Shown here: piece after piece, positions 9,141 through 17,026 of the stretch
Position numbering within the stretch: position 1 is the first letter of the stretch
How the letters are laid out: each line of letters opens with the position of its first letter
From: Isohypsibius dastychi
Lineage: Eukaryota; Tardigrada; Eutardigrada; Parachela; Isohypsibiidae
Direction: 5' to 3'
DNA length: 17,026 nt
Assembly: GCA_034696485.1 (NCBI GenBank)
Contig: JAQIWT010000626.1
Coordinates: 1 to 17,026, forward strand
The notes under the pieces: model-generated
Database searches by the model: none
Seen by the model: only the letters and a program-made list of their open reading frames with translations
What the model was told of the DNA's origin: nothing
Translations under genes and position numbers: made by a program

Positions 9141-10290
9141 TTATAACAGCGTTGACTCTGCCAGATCAAGACCAAAGGCCCACTGTTCACGCAGATTTTT
9201 AAATTCAGGAACAAATGTGTCAGCAACGAAGAGAATGTGTCGCCATTGTTTACACATGATACCCCAATATATTTTCGGTTGCCATATTGATCTTAATACC
9301 AATCTGGATTTTGAGCAACGGCTTGCCGGGGCACACAACACAACGGGAGCACACAACTCGTGCTTTTGTTTCGGTCCCTTCTCCATAACTACTGGTTCTG
9401 AAAACGTTTTAAATAACATCACCCTACATGTATGCTGATTCTGCAGTTATTAGAACTGATCAATTTTTTGTTAATTCTGGAATAAACACCTGTTTGCAGA
9501 CAGTGTTTCGTGACTGTTTTTAAAACCATTCCATCCACAGATTGAAGATTTCCATGAAAATAACATCGGAAATAACATACTAAAAATAACTTACTCCAGT
9601 TGTATGAAAGTTATATTCAGGAGCATCATAAACCTTTGAAACGTAGAAGCAGAAGCTTCTGGAATGCGTAACGCTTTGCATATGAATGTTTCTTAACTGG
9701 AAATTCAATGACGGCTTTGCATAAGCCATACATTCCAATTTGCCCATGTACAGTGTCATTGAACTGTTCAATTGAACGAATTCCTGTGATTTTCCCAGCG
9801 TATAAAATGAGTGAACGACACAAAATGAACTTCGAACAACGAATCAAAATTCCAGAAAACACATCAGGTTAGAAATAGGAATATCGTATCGTTACTGTAC
9901 CTCCCTGGACATCTCACACGAGAACAGTCAGATGACCAAGTTCTTCCTCCGTGATTTCATTCCCGGCGGAAAAATTGTCAAAGATGACGACTTCGTCTGC
10001 TACCATCGGGTCGAGCAGTTCCTGGAATGCAGTTTCCGCCGAGAAATATCAGTCATTGTCGGAAGCCATCCCCAAGTAAAGGAGGTCCTAAATGAGGTTT
10101 TGCTTGTATGGGTCATCTTTGATGGCGTCCCACGTACGAACACATCGCAGTCTCAGACGGATACCGGATAAGATGTGAATTGGCACCTGTGCAAGTGCCA
10201 TGCCGATCAAGCAGTTACGCTCGGCTTTCCAGCATTCCGTTGAATAAGACTCGGGTTGACTGAACATCAGGTGAAGTCCACAGCGACGGA
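9141..10290 (-). pseudogene. Coding-like minus-strand relics, unknown product(s)
   Basis: Three minus-strand stretches look formerly coding. About 10290-9880 has three stops; its codons favour G or C at the third position and include ETAFQELLDPMVADEVV and NEITEEELG, an acidic segment. 9862-9626 is 78 codons (ILYAGKITGIRSIEQFNDTV). 9422-9141 is 93 codons (WRHILFVADTFVPEFKNL). They are in the same orientation and could be pieces of one decayed or intron-bearing gene. A plus frame (9932-10171) is probably the antisense of the GC-rich part. No family is recognised. Confidence 0.28.
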
Positions 10291-10429
10291 TCGGCTTGAA
10301 ATTTCTAGGCTATCGGCAAGGATTCAGGCGATTAAAATGAAGTATGCAAATTGCATTACTGGATTGAAATAACGGAAAATGAAATGTCATGAGAAAATAG
10401 AGCCTAAGAATCACCAAAAATTCGTGTGG

Positions 10430-11330
10430 AAAGATGTTTAAAAATTAACTACGATGTATACGTCGTTGACGAGATGGACAGCCGTATTTCACCAGATAAT
10501 TATTGACAGTCGTCCACTCGATGGAATCAACCCCCATAGTAAAAACTCATTACACTGGACAATTCAAGCCATGATCGCCAAAACGGGGCACAAAGCAAAA
10601 GGGTAATCCGGAATCTGAAAAAAGTTGTACCAAGACACTGAGTCAGTGGAAGTTACCGACGTAAGGTGAGTTAAGGACACAGGCATTCCGGCCTTTTCAG
10701 TCACAATTTTGGAAAAACGTGGCGAAGATGTTATGCAGAACACGCATCAAATCACTAGTCGCCATGATTGCCTTTGTCAGTCAGTATGATATGCTCCTGT
10801 TGAGCCATAGAGCAGTTGGCAAGCACGTAGAGTGGAAAGATGATTTGTATGCGGTCTGTCTGTTTGTGGAGCTGCGCGGATATGCTCCTTCATCAGGACA
10901 CAGCAGAGACTTGATGCAGACACACCCCTCATGTAATGTGCGCACCAGTATGCCAAACATTGTCTGGAATGTGGGGATATTGGGAGATGTTATATTCTGA
11001 GTGTAGAGAGAAATGGGAATAGATGGGCGTTTAAAGATGTGGGATAATTTTACCACGTGGAAACGCGCTTGCATGCAGACGTTAGTCGTTTTTGTTCGCT
11101 ATCACAACTGTTGCGAAGGCACAACATTCCGGAACAAATTATCCAGATGACCGTGTTCTATAGCGAACGCTGATATGCTTACTGGAATATGCAATCAAAG
11201 GGGTTGATTCATGCAGTCGATACATGTTTATGGAATCACGTCCAAATCACTACTCTTCTAAACAAAATTTATTGGCAGCTGCACGAGCGACTGTGAGAGG
11301 AGCTCCCCGGTGGCCCGGGTATAATTTTTA
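10430..11330 (+). pseudogene. Coding-like plus-strand relic upstream of dUTPase, unknown product
   Basis: Plus-strand fragments in shifting frames include INYDVYVVDEMDSRISPDN (about 10445-10505), NPHSKNSLHWTIQAMIAKTG (about 10530-10590), a 93-codon open frame 10719-11000 (SQYDMLLLSHRAVGKHVEW) and, in the same frame after stops, REMGIDGRLKMWDNF (about 11008-11052). They sit directly upstream of the dUTPase relic in the same orientation and could be an N-terminal extension of that protein or a separate gene. A minus frame (10781-11074) is open across the same DNA, so strand choice is uncertain. No domain is recognised. Confidence 0.28.
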
Positions 11331-11388
11331 CACGACATGCCTAGGTTAACCAAGAACTCCCACGGGCCATTTCTAGAAACCCTAAGCT

Positions 11389-12097
11389 ACAAAGATTGCC
11401 TGGTCTGGTCAACGAATCCCACTCAGAGACAAAATAGCACCCACATCTAAGCTTCTGGTGAATCTGTCTTCCTGAGAAACAAGGTTGGAACATTCCTCTT
11501 TTTTTGATAGTGTTCGATTGAAAGTCAATGGTGGAAGAACTCATACCACAATCGCAACAAATGTGAAGTTGATCCCACCGCCTGGCAATCACGGTCAGAT
11601 AGGTTTGATAGGTGGATAGGTAGATAGGTATATAGGTCAGATAGGTTTGATAGGTCAGATAGGCCTGCTACTTTGTTCTAGTAACACGTCGTCTTGCGTA
11701 TGATCCTCCTGTAATCGTGTGGAGTCAAAAGATTATGGCCGACTATGATGGACTAGTAACTGTCACTGTGTATGATTCCAGCTTTACGACATTTCAGGTA
11801 CCAGATGGTGTTGTCGTGGCTCAGATATTTTGTGAACGAATCGCCCGACCCACTCCAGTGAAAACCTCTTAACCAGGGCGAGATATAATCATTTCGGATC
11901 ACCATATCGACGATGGTTATTATTGGTCAAGATTCGATTTTGTTTCATTAGAACTCTTTATCGATTTTATCGATTCTGAACTTGGATACACAACATGAAC
12001 AAACATTGAAAAACATTTTCGATACTTCAATGTTTCTTTTGTGGGTCGTTCTGATGGAATTTCTCGCGGTGTCGGCTCACACAGCTCTTATGTGTAA
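11389..12097 (+). pseudogene. dut: Decayed dUTP pyrophosphatase (dUTPase)
   Basis: dUTPase hydrolyses dUTP to dUMP and pyrophosphate, keeping uracil out of DNA and feeding thymidylate synthesis. The trimeric-dUTPase blocks appear in order: the strand before motif II, IATNVKLIPPPGNHGQI (11551-11601); a motif II remnant, RRLA (11687-11698); motif III, IMADYDGLVTV (11732 onward); motif IV, DGVVVAQIFCERI (11804-11842); and motif V, SRGVGSHS (12062-12085), followed by TAA at 12095-12097. Motifs II to IV align to cellular dUTPase almost without gaps. The catalytic Asp of motif III is Met and the Ser of motif II is lost, so it is inactive. Breaks include a TGA at 11473, a GATAGG repeat with a frame change at 11595-11663, TAA at 11870 and TGA at 11996. 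The gap between motifs IV and V is about 73 codons, against about 15-20 in cellular enzymes. Motif I is not clear. No introns are evident. Confidence 0.92.
11595..11663 (+). repeat. GATAGG-type tandem repeat interrupting the dUTPase relic
   Basis: Eight variant units of 8-9 bases (TCAGATAGG, TTTGATAGG, TGGATAGG, TAGATAGG, TATATAGG and so on) fill 69 bases. The first unit overlaps the dUTPase Gln-Ile codons, so the array looks like a slippage expansion of native coding sequence. The frame after the array differs by one from the frame before it. Confidence 0.85.
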
Positions 12098-12561
12098 CTT
12101 TCCGCCCGCATTCGTTTCAGATGAGCTTTTTGCTAAATTTGGTGGGTTATGCCGCGGTCTACATCCTGTTTTCTGGATCAGAAGTGGATTCCTCATCCAA
12201 ATTCTGAATGGTTAGGATCTACAGAGCGTGAATGACATTCATAGAAGTGGAAACAGATTCTGATTGACTAACCTTGTCTGGTCAACATCAGCTGCTGAAT
12301 AATCACTGCCAACGGCCACCAATTCTTGTCCATTCAATATATTCTGCAGAAATGAATGTTTGAAAAGCAAAGCATTCGATTATATTTTCCACTTACCAGG
12401 GAAAAAGCATCATAGAATGCAAGAACACGGTTGCATGGTCGACTCGCAAGAGGGAGATTCCTCTGCGAGATAAATAGATGAGAGCATTTATTGAATATAA
12501 TAGTGATCCCAATGTTTTTGAGATTGGAAATCCCCAAAGCTAGTGCTTTGTCCAGTCGGGT
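12098..12561. other. No gene assigned; one weak minus-strand open frame
   Basis: A 67-codon minus frame (12537-12334) crosses a good minus-strand donor sequence (GTAAGT at 12393-12398), which would make 12537-12399 a possible exon (PCNRVLAFYDAFSL at its end). No acceptor or domain supports it further. The rest shows no feature. Confidence 0.35.
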
Positions 12562-12837
12562 ATGTTCTCAGTCATTGTCCCGAGCGAACCTTTCGAGGTA
12601 AGGCCACATGTGATCGGTCGGCATGGACAAAATATTTTGGAGGACGCGCAGATAATTGGTTCAAGGGCAGAATTTTCGGTGTCAAGTCGATTTTGTCTCC
12701 GCTCATATTCACGCGCTACAAGTTCAAAAAGTTCTCGCTCATCTGTACATCATCTCAACTCTAGAGAAATCATGTCTCAGATTACGGATGATGCACATGT
12801 AAGTGAAGGGAGAACTATACGTGAACACGGTCAGTAA
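12562..12837 (+). CDS. Open frame with weak KH-domain-like start (hypothetical)
   Basis: A 91-codon frame from ATG 12562 begins with SVIVPSEPFEVRPHVIGRHG, followed by QNI. It resembles the VPS...VIGxxGxNI loop of type I KH RNA-binding domains, except that about three extra residues lie between VPSE and VIG, and the rest of the domain is not clear. The frame then becomes rich in Ser and Arg and crosses a strong donor, CAT|GTAAGT, at 12799, so the real exon may end at 12798. A second donor-like GTAAGG at 12599 would remove the KH-like part. It may be a host gene fragment or chance. Confidence 0.25.
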   Translation: MFSVIVPSEPFEVRPHVIGRHGQNILEDAQIIGSRAEFSVSSRFCLRSYSRATSSKSSRSSVHHLNSREIMSQITDDAHVSEGRTIREHGQ

Positions 12838-13205
12838 TGACCGCTTCCAATTCATAGAGCCATTCCTCGTGTGGAAAATTGACTGCGGATGCCAGTGAGG
12901 CTTCCAAGTTGATAACCTGTGACAGAGTTTTTTTCTCATGCGAAGCGACATAACAGTGGAGCAATACTTCGTGTGGGATATTGCAATCGATGAACATAAC
13001 TTCATAAGCTTTCCACTTTTCTATCGCCAAGCGTGGTATATATTACCAACGTTTTCGACTCAAGCAAAAATTGATATTGATTGAACCTATGAAGGTTGGT
13101 TACAGCAGTGTTTTTTGTGATAGAGGCTCCACATACCAAGCCATCCATCCTCGGTGTGGAAAAACGTCCCCGTTCCCGGAAAGGCAATATACATCCACGC
13201 CATTA
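12815..13205 (-). pseudogene. JmjC-domain-like relic (histone demethylase/hydroxylase family)
   Basis: JmjC proteins are Fe(II)/2-oxoglutarate oxygenases, many of which demethylate histone lysines. On the minus strand, one frame reads MYIAFPGTGTFFHTEDGWLG (13147-13158 encode HTED), matching the JmjC pattern of a YxG stretch, then the HxE/D iron-binding motif, then the ED..L..S..Y run. A second frame (about 13089-13002) gives ESKTLVIYTTLGDRKVESL, which parallels the KxWYxIPP...KxLExL segment. A third (13030-12815) gives NIPHEVLLHCYVASHEKKTL, which loosely matches the C...LxH segment. The distal iron-binding His was not found. At least two frameshifts and a stop break it. If the match is wrong, this is a coding-like relic of unknown identity. 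Confidence 0.42.
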
Positions 13206-13542
13206 AAATCCCTTAGCCTGGGCAAATGTTTCAGAATAGATCGTGAAATAATGGACTCGCCAGATACACTTTAAAAACACTGGGGACTTTGAAACCTCCT
13301 CTGAGAACCTTTCTCTCGATGCAAGGATCAATGATTGGTAAACTGAGAGATTCAACACTTTCCTGACAAACTGATAAAACACTTTCCTCTCGTAACGGTA
13401 GGCCCAATCTTACGCCGCCCAGGAAATGTTAGAATGCAAGAAACCGGTGAGGTTCTCAGTTCTTTCCCTGCAGAAAATTCTGACGAAACAAATGGATGTG
13501 AGCATGTAAACTCACATTTCGCGCGCTTTTTTAAATTGTTTT

Positions 13543-13953
13543 TCAAACTGTTCTTCCTTTGCCAGGACTTTGTGTCTGTTTCTCCTGGTGACGCATGAGT
13601 TGCATGGAGCAGTGAGAACAGTCCAACCGTTGCACGCCAGAATATAGTATGTTGAATCTTGTCCGTAGAATAGCGAAGTTTCGAAAAAAGGCCAGTCTTA
13701 ATATTTTCTTGTAGATATGTTTCGAGAAAAATTTCGGGTGAATGTTTTCGAGAACAAATCTGAAATTTAAAATTGGGCGGTAATCCGTGTTTTTAGTTGG
13801 ACATTTTCCCATCTTCGTTACTCCATGGACTTTGTGTTCATCAGAGGATTTTCCGTTGTTGGTCAGAGATTTGGCATAACTCTTGGAAGACTCTGCAAAT
13901 TCTTTCTGAGTGAGTTTTAGATGAGGTCCTTCTGTGCCACCGATCAGTGATTC
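13543..13953 (-). CDS. Long minus-strand open frame, possible exon or relic (unknown)
   Basis: This frame is free of stops for about 137 codons, unusual in this stop-rich window. It begins just after a TAG that also fits a splice acceptor (TCATCCATAG|GAATC). An internal ATG gives an 89-codon version ending at 13543. Stretches include TQKEFAESSKSYAKSLTNNG, NTDYRPILNFRFVLENIHPK and HIYKKILRL. Near 13660 another minus frame takes over with ILACNGWTVLTAPCNSC and KEEQFEKQFKKARE, hinting at a frameshift and a C..C-type metal site. It lies upstream of the JmjC-like relic in the same orientation and may be its 5' part. No domain is identified. Confidence 0.4.
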   Translation of the reverse strand, partial: ESLIGGTEGPHLKLTQKEFAESSKSYAKSLTNNGKSSDEHKVHGVTKMGKCPTKNTDYRPILNFRFVLENIHPKFFSKHIYKKILRLAFFRNFAILRTRFNILYSGVQRLDCSHCSMQLMRHQEKQTQSPGKGRTV

Positions 13954-13990
13954 CTATGGATGAGACTGTAATTCTCTGTCAACAGCTGCA

Positions 13991-14095
13991 GCTGACATCA
14001 AATGCCTAAATCGAGAGCTCACATCAAAAGCCAAACATCAAAAGCTAACATCAGAAGCTTACATCGATGGTTGATATTAAATGCTAACACCAAAC
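13991..14095 (+). repeat. 13-bp degenerate minisatellite, eight units
   Basis: Units begin at 13991, 14004, 14017, 14030 (14 bases), 14044, 14057, 14070 and 14083. The approximate consensus is GCTAACATCAAAA. Each unit differs by one to several bases, so the array is old. Confidence 0.85.
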
Positions 14096-14309
14096 CAATA
14101 TAGATGTTTCAGTTCTTGAAGTCTAGTGCCTCAAACTATTCAATTATTGAATAATAAACAGCTCTAATTTGTTCAAGATTTGACCACAAATACAACAAGG
14201 TTCATTGCAGAGTTGTAGGATGAAAAATAATCCAGTGGTAGCACTACGGGTTATATAGCTGAAAAGAAGAATTAGAGGATTATTCACTGTGTGAATGAAT
14301 ATGTGTGTA

Positions 14310-14462
14310 CTCCGTCCTCTCGTGTGATTGGGCACCCCTGTCCGCTGTATCGATAGGCTCACCACATACACAATGCATGGGCCCCAGGTGTACCCTGGGT
14401 GCGCACTTGGTGAGCCGATCAATACAGCGAAAAGGGGTGCCCAATTACACGAGAGGACGGAG
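14310..14462. mobile_element. TA-flanked MITE, 153 bp, 55-bp terminal inverted repeats (Tc1/mariner-like)
   Basis: The arms 14310-14364 and 14408-14462 are reverse complements with about five mismatches in 55 bases (about 91%). The ends read CTCCGTCCTCTCGTGT inward. Both flanks are TA (14308-14309 and 14463-14464), the target duplication used by Tc1/mariner elements, and ends of the CTCC type are common in that superfamily. The 43-base centre contains a further small palindrome (CCAGGTGTACCCTGG). Open frames crossing it on both strands are products of the hairpin, not genes. Higher arm similarity than the decayed genes suggests later arrival. Confidence 0.92.
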
Positions 14463-15303
14463 TAAAAGATTGGATTATAATGTGAAACAATGGAGTGTCG
14501 TATCAAGCTAAGCGATCACAGTAATGAAAGCACAGTCGTATTAAAACAAAAACCTCACGATAATGTGGGAATTTCCGAAGAAAATATCGATGTATGAATC
14601 TCATATCGAGATATCGATATTTATATTATATTGTAACATCAGTAACGGTAACCATGCACAGTAGGCGGTGATGTTTCTACCATTTATTATTCATCATGAA
14701 GTTCACACATATGTTTCTGGCTGAATTTCTTTCTTGAAGTACGCATGTTGAACTAATACATATTCGTTGTTACACAGTCGGGGGTTGTGTTTTGCTATGC
14801 TGTCTCAGCGGGGTGTCAGGAATTGTTGAGATTCGAGAATTTTCTGCCATTGATCTGCTTTAAAAGTTGAGAGCAAGTTTTAACTTGTAGCATTTTTCCG
14901 TCCCTGCTTATAACAATAATAATCGAAGCTGTTGACGTAGGAGTTCCACTGATTGTGTGTAGTGTATCACGGAAGGAATACCGGAGCAGAATATAATCAG
15001 AGTAAAAATTTCAACTCCTCCAACAGAATGAATCTCGATTTGTTGATCGCATTGTCTTGGAATTATTAAGGTGGTTTAAATTTATTACCACCGTTGTAAA
15101 GCTAAGTTTTTCAAAATTGTGTCATCTCCACTCGAATATCAATCGTCTAGATTTTGTTTATTTATCTTGTTCTACTTTCACTTGTGAGACAAGGAGGGAC
15201 TGGAAGCCGGTGGTTCGTTTTTTTTTGTTTCTTATGTGAATCGGTTCTACTTCTAGCCCCAGGATATTTTAGGGGGCCATTTGCAATCATCAGTGAAATC
15301 TGA
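14463..15303. other. No gene assigned; possible upstream region of the 15.3-kb spliced gene
   Basis: The interval is AT-rich and carries the TATCGATA palindrome near 14612. A 60-codon plus frame (15057-15239) has no domain. An ATG at 15028 opens a short hydrophobic run (MNLDLLIALSWNY) that ends in TAA and cannot be linked to a donor with confidence. Upstream exons of the gene at 15332 may lie here but were not found. Confidence 0.4.
14612..14619. promoter_or_regulatory. TATCGATA palindrome (DRE-type motif)
   Basis: The sequence is an exact match to the TATCGATA site bound by DREF in insects, with a 7-of-8 match (TATCGATG) 27 bases upstream at 14585-14592. Such sites cluster in promoters of growth and replication genes. 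The setting is AT-rich, so chance is possible. Confidence 0.25.
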
Positions 15304-15331
15304 TTATCCGGTTTGAAGCACCCTTCCAGTA

Positions 15332-15674
15332 ACTTTGGTGTTCGCAAAAGTATCTTCAGACTCCACACTGAAGATTTTGAGTTCATGTCGCTGAATCGGC
15401 GTCATCGAATGGAGATGACCATCAATGGTGTGGAGTATCGCTTCTTTTTTCATAAAACCAAGGGGGTAAAGTTTGAAAATCTTCTTCCAGGTGAGTCTCA
15501 GAGCGACATAATAAGTTTTCCAGTTACATTCTTTGCTGAGATACAATATTATATCATTGTCGTATTTCGATTTCCTTGATTGTAGACGTGTACACTGATT
15601 CTAACATCGGGTGTCACGAATTCCACCGACATGAGGCAACACTGGTGAATCCTTGGCATTCACACAAAATTTAG
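15332..15674 (+). CDS. Two exons with a 95-bp GT-AG intron; unknown protein, 5' end not found
   Basis: Exon A ends CTTCCAG|GTGAGT at 15490/15491. Exon B begins after TTCCTTGATTGTAG at 15585. The intron 15491-15585 is in phase 1, and splicing continues the frame into 28 more codons to TAG at 15672-15674. Exon A is open back to a TGA at 15301; an acceptor-like CACCCTTCCAG ending at 15331 may start it, or translation may begin at the ATG in FMSLNRRHRMEM. Exon A encodes VRKSIFRLHTEDFEFM and GVEYRFFFHKTKGVKFENLL; exon B encodes IGCHEFHRHEATLVNPWH, rich in His. No domain is recognised. No stop or shift is seen across the junction, so this is the best candidate for a live gene here. Without splicing the frame runs to 15579. 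Confidence 0.42.
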
Positions 15675-15768
15675 CACGACTCATGGCGATGGCAATGGCG
15701 AAAATTGAGTTCGAAGGGTAAACTGCCAGGTTGTGATCAGCTAAATGTGAAAAATCATCCATCAGTTC

Positions 15769-15811
15769 ATCACACACACACGAACACACGCAAACACGCA
15801 AACACACAAAA
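15769..15811 (+). repeat. Degenerate CA-type simple repeat
   Basis: The stretch is an imperfect (CA)n and ACACGCAA array. The minus-strand open frame over it (Cys/Val-rich, 15831-15601) is produced by the repeat and is not taken as a gene. Confidence 0.8.
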
Positions 15812-15831
15812 GATTCGCATTCAGAATGCAC

Positions 15832-17026
15832 CTGGCTTATTCTAAAGCAAAACTACATAAGCTCAGCTTTTTAAGGACAACAGGGAATAGCATAAGTGGG
15901 CTGACGAATACCCAATGTGTGCGCTTTCAGATGTTACTTGATATCAAGTTCCAGCCAGGTTTTGAATTCAAAACGTTGATCTACTAGATTGCGAGAGAAG
16001 TTTTTGCGCGCAACAACTGGTTGACCCTTGGCGGAAGAAAGAGTGAAAAAACTTCAACTGCAAATTTAAATCTAATAATATGAACTCATTTAAGTATTAA
16101 CCATTTCGTTCTGTGAGTTGAAATGGTAACTTGATTCTGACCGTCGAAAAACATTCTATGACTTTCAGTTTTTCTTGAATTGTATCCGAAAGATTTTAAA
16201 ACGCTCTAGCTTCCGAAATAAACAATTGACTGAATAAGTCTTTGGTCAGAACGAAGTACTATTTCTTGACTGTAAAATGAACTAATGTGGTAGACAATTA
16301 AATAATTTCTTATAATTTAGTTTCTCGGCAGAACTTTCGAAAAATGTGAATAAATGAGCAAGTTCAGAATAGGCGCATGGCGAGCGCCCTGTCCAGTTCA
16401 GCTTGTGTTACCCTCTGCTGGTTCTCACTGAGGCCTTCTTGACCACAGCTTCCTCCGAGGAGACAGCTATTCTACGAAATCAAATCTCTCTTTGCAGTCT
16501 GATGGGGCTGCGTGTGCTAAAAATGCAAATAGAAGCCAGTAGAGGCGCACTTGCAGCGCTTTTATATTGATGAGGTATGAACACTCAAATTTATAATGTT
16601 TTCTCAGTCTGAAGAAAAATTTATGAGCTAGGTTGAAACAATGACTAGATAGACAAAAAAATCTCTATCGAACGGTCATTATCAATCTTCACCGAAATCC
16701 TATTCCCTGTTGTTCTCAATCCAGCGACGACGTTGCAGGGGCGAGTTTTCACTTTGGAAAGATCCAGTGTAGTTTTAACTTTTCATGACTTAAAAATATT
16801 GAATAGAGCATATTTTCCGACGTTCAAAACCAAAAAATCCGTATTAAGAACGAGAATGATGAATACTCTTGGAAGTGAGTAAACCGATTCCATAAAGTCG
16901 TAAGATTGTCGGTGGCTGGTAATTTCGAGCTTGAACCTGATGCAGCGTGGGATGGTCTGGGCATTTCAGACGGCCCAAAACAAAGAAAGGCTCATTGATT
17001 GTTTGCCATGGTACGATGGATGATGG
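15832..17026. other. No gene seen; possible promoter-like elements near 16.5 kb
   Basis: No frame reaches 60 codons in this 1.2-kb stretch. An exact octamer ATGCAAAT at 16523-16530, a TATA-like TTTTATATT at 16560-16568 and an initiator-like TCAGTC near 16605 are present, but their spacing does not match a standard core promoter. A 5-bp GGCGC/GCGCC hairpin lies near 16373-16389. No tRNA or other RNA gene was recognised. Confidence 0.4.

Noticed and set aside
14144-14511. 120-codon minus and 68-codon plus frames across the MITE.
   Set aside because: They read through the inverted repeat and its flanks; near-identical peptides on the two strands come from the palindrome.
15601-15831. Cys/Val-rich minus frame of 76 codons.
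   Set aside because: Its start is made by the CA-type simple repeat, and it overlaps exon B of the better-supported plus-strand gene.
16523-16610. Octamer, TATA-like and initiator-like sequences as a snRNA or histone promoter.
   Set aside because: The spacing is wrong and no RNA gene or histone frame follows.

Overview
The window looks like accessory DNA from an animal nuclear genome, most likely an arthropod. It has GT-AG intron signatures, two hairpin MITEs (one with clear TA target duplications), a decayed env-type Ty3/gypsy retroelement, simple-sequence and minisatellite repeats, a TATCGATA (DRE-type) motif, and no bacterial gene organisation. The arthropod assignment is inference; the eukaryotic assignment is well supported. 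Almost everything recognisable is broken by stops and frameshifts, so this is mainly a graveyard of former coding sequence.

Layout. 1-600: a possible first exon with a strong donor and a candidate two-exon micro-gene. 725-881: a 157-bp foldback MITE. 1007-1940 (+): an intronless, decayed class I ribonucleotide reductase small subunit (R2) that can be followed to its C-terminal heptapeptide. About 2078-6445 (-): a Ty3/gypsy element with gag, integrase and a putative env. The protease, reverse transcriptase and RNase H are missing, and gag runs directly into integrase. 6446-10430: poorly resolved, coding-like fragments on the minus strand plus a 61-bp direct repeat. 10430-11330 (+): coding-like fragments. 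11389-12097 (+): a decayed dUTPase carrying motifs II-V and the preceding strand, interrupted by a 69-bp GATAGG-type repeat. 12562-13953: a weak KH-like frame (+), a JmjC-like relic (-) and a long open frame (-). 13991-14095: a 13-bp minisatellite. 14310-14462: a TA-flanked MITE. 15332-15674 (+): two exons joined by a convincing 95-bp GT-AG intron. 15832-17026: no gene seen.

How the parts relate. R2 and dUTPase act in the same pathway: R2 makes deoxyribonucleotides and dUTPase keeps uracil out of DNA. Their joint presence as intronless, decayed copies about 10 kb apart is what a relict large dsDNA virus insertion would look like. Two independent processed pseudogenes are the main alternative. 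No viral hallmark gene (DNA polymerase, capsid protein, per os infectivity factor) was recognised, so the viral reading is a hypothesis. The retroelement lies between the two and may have inserted later.
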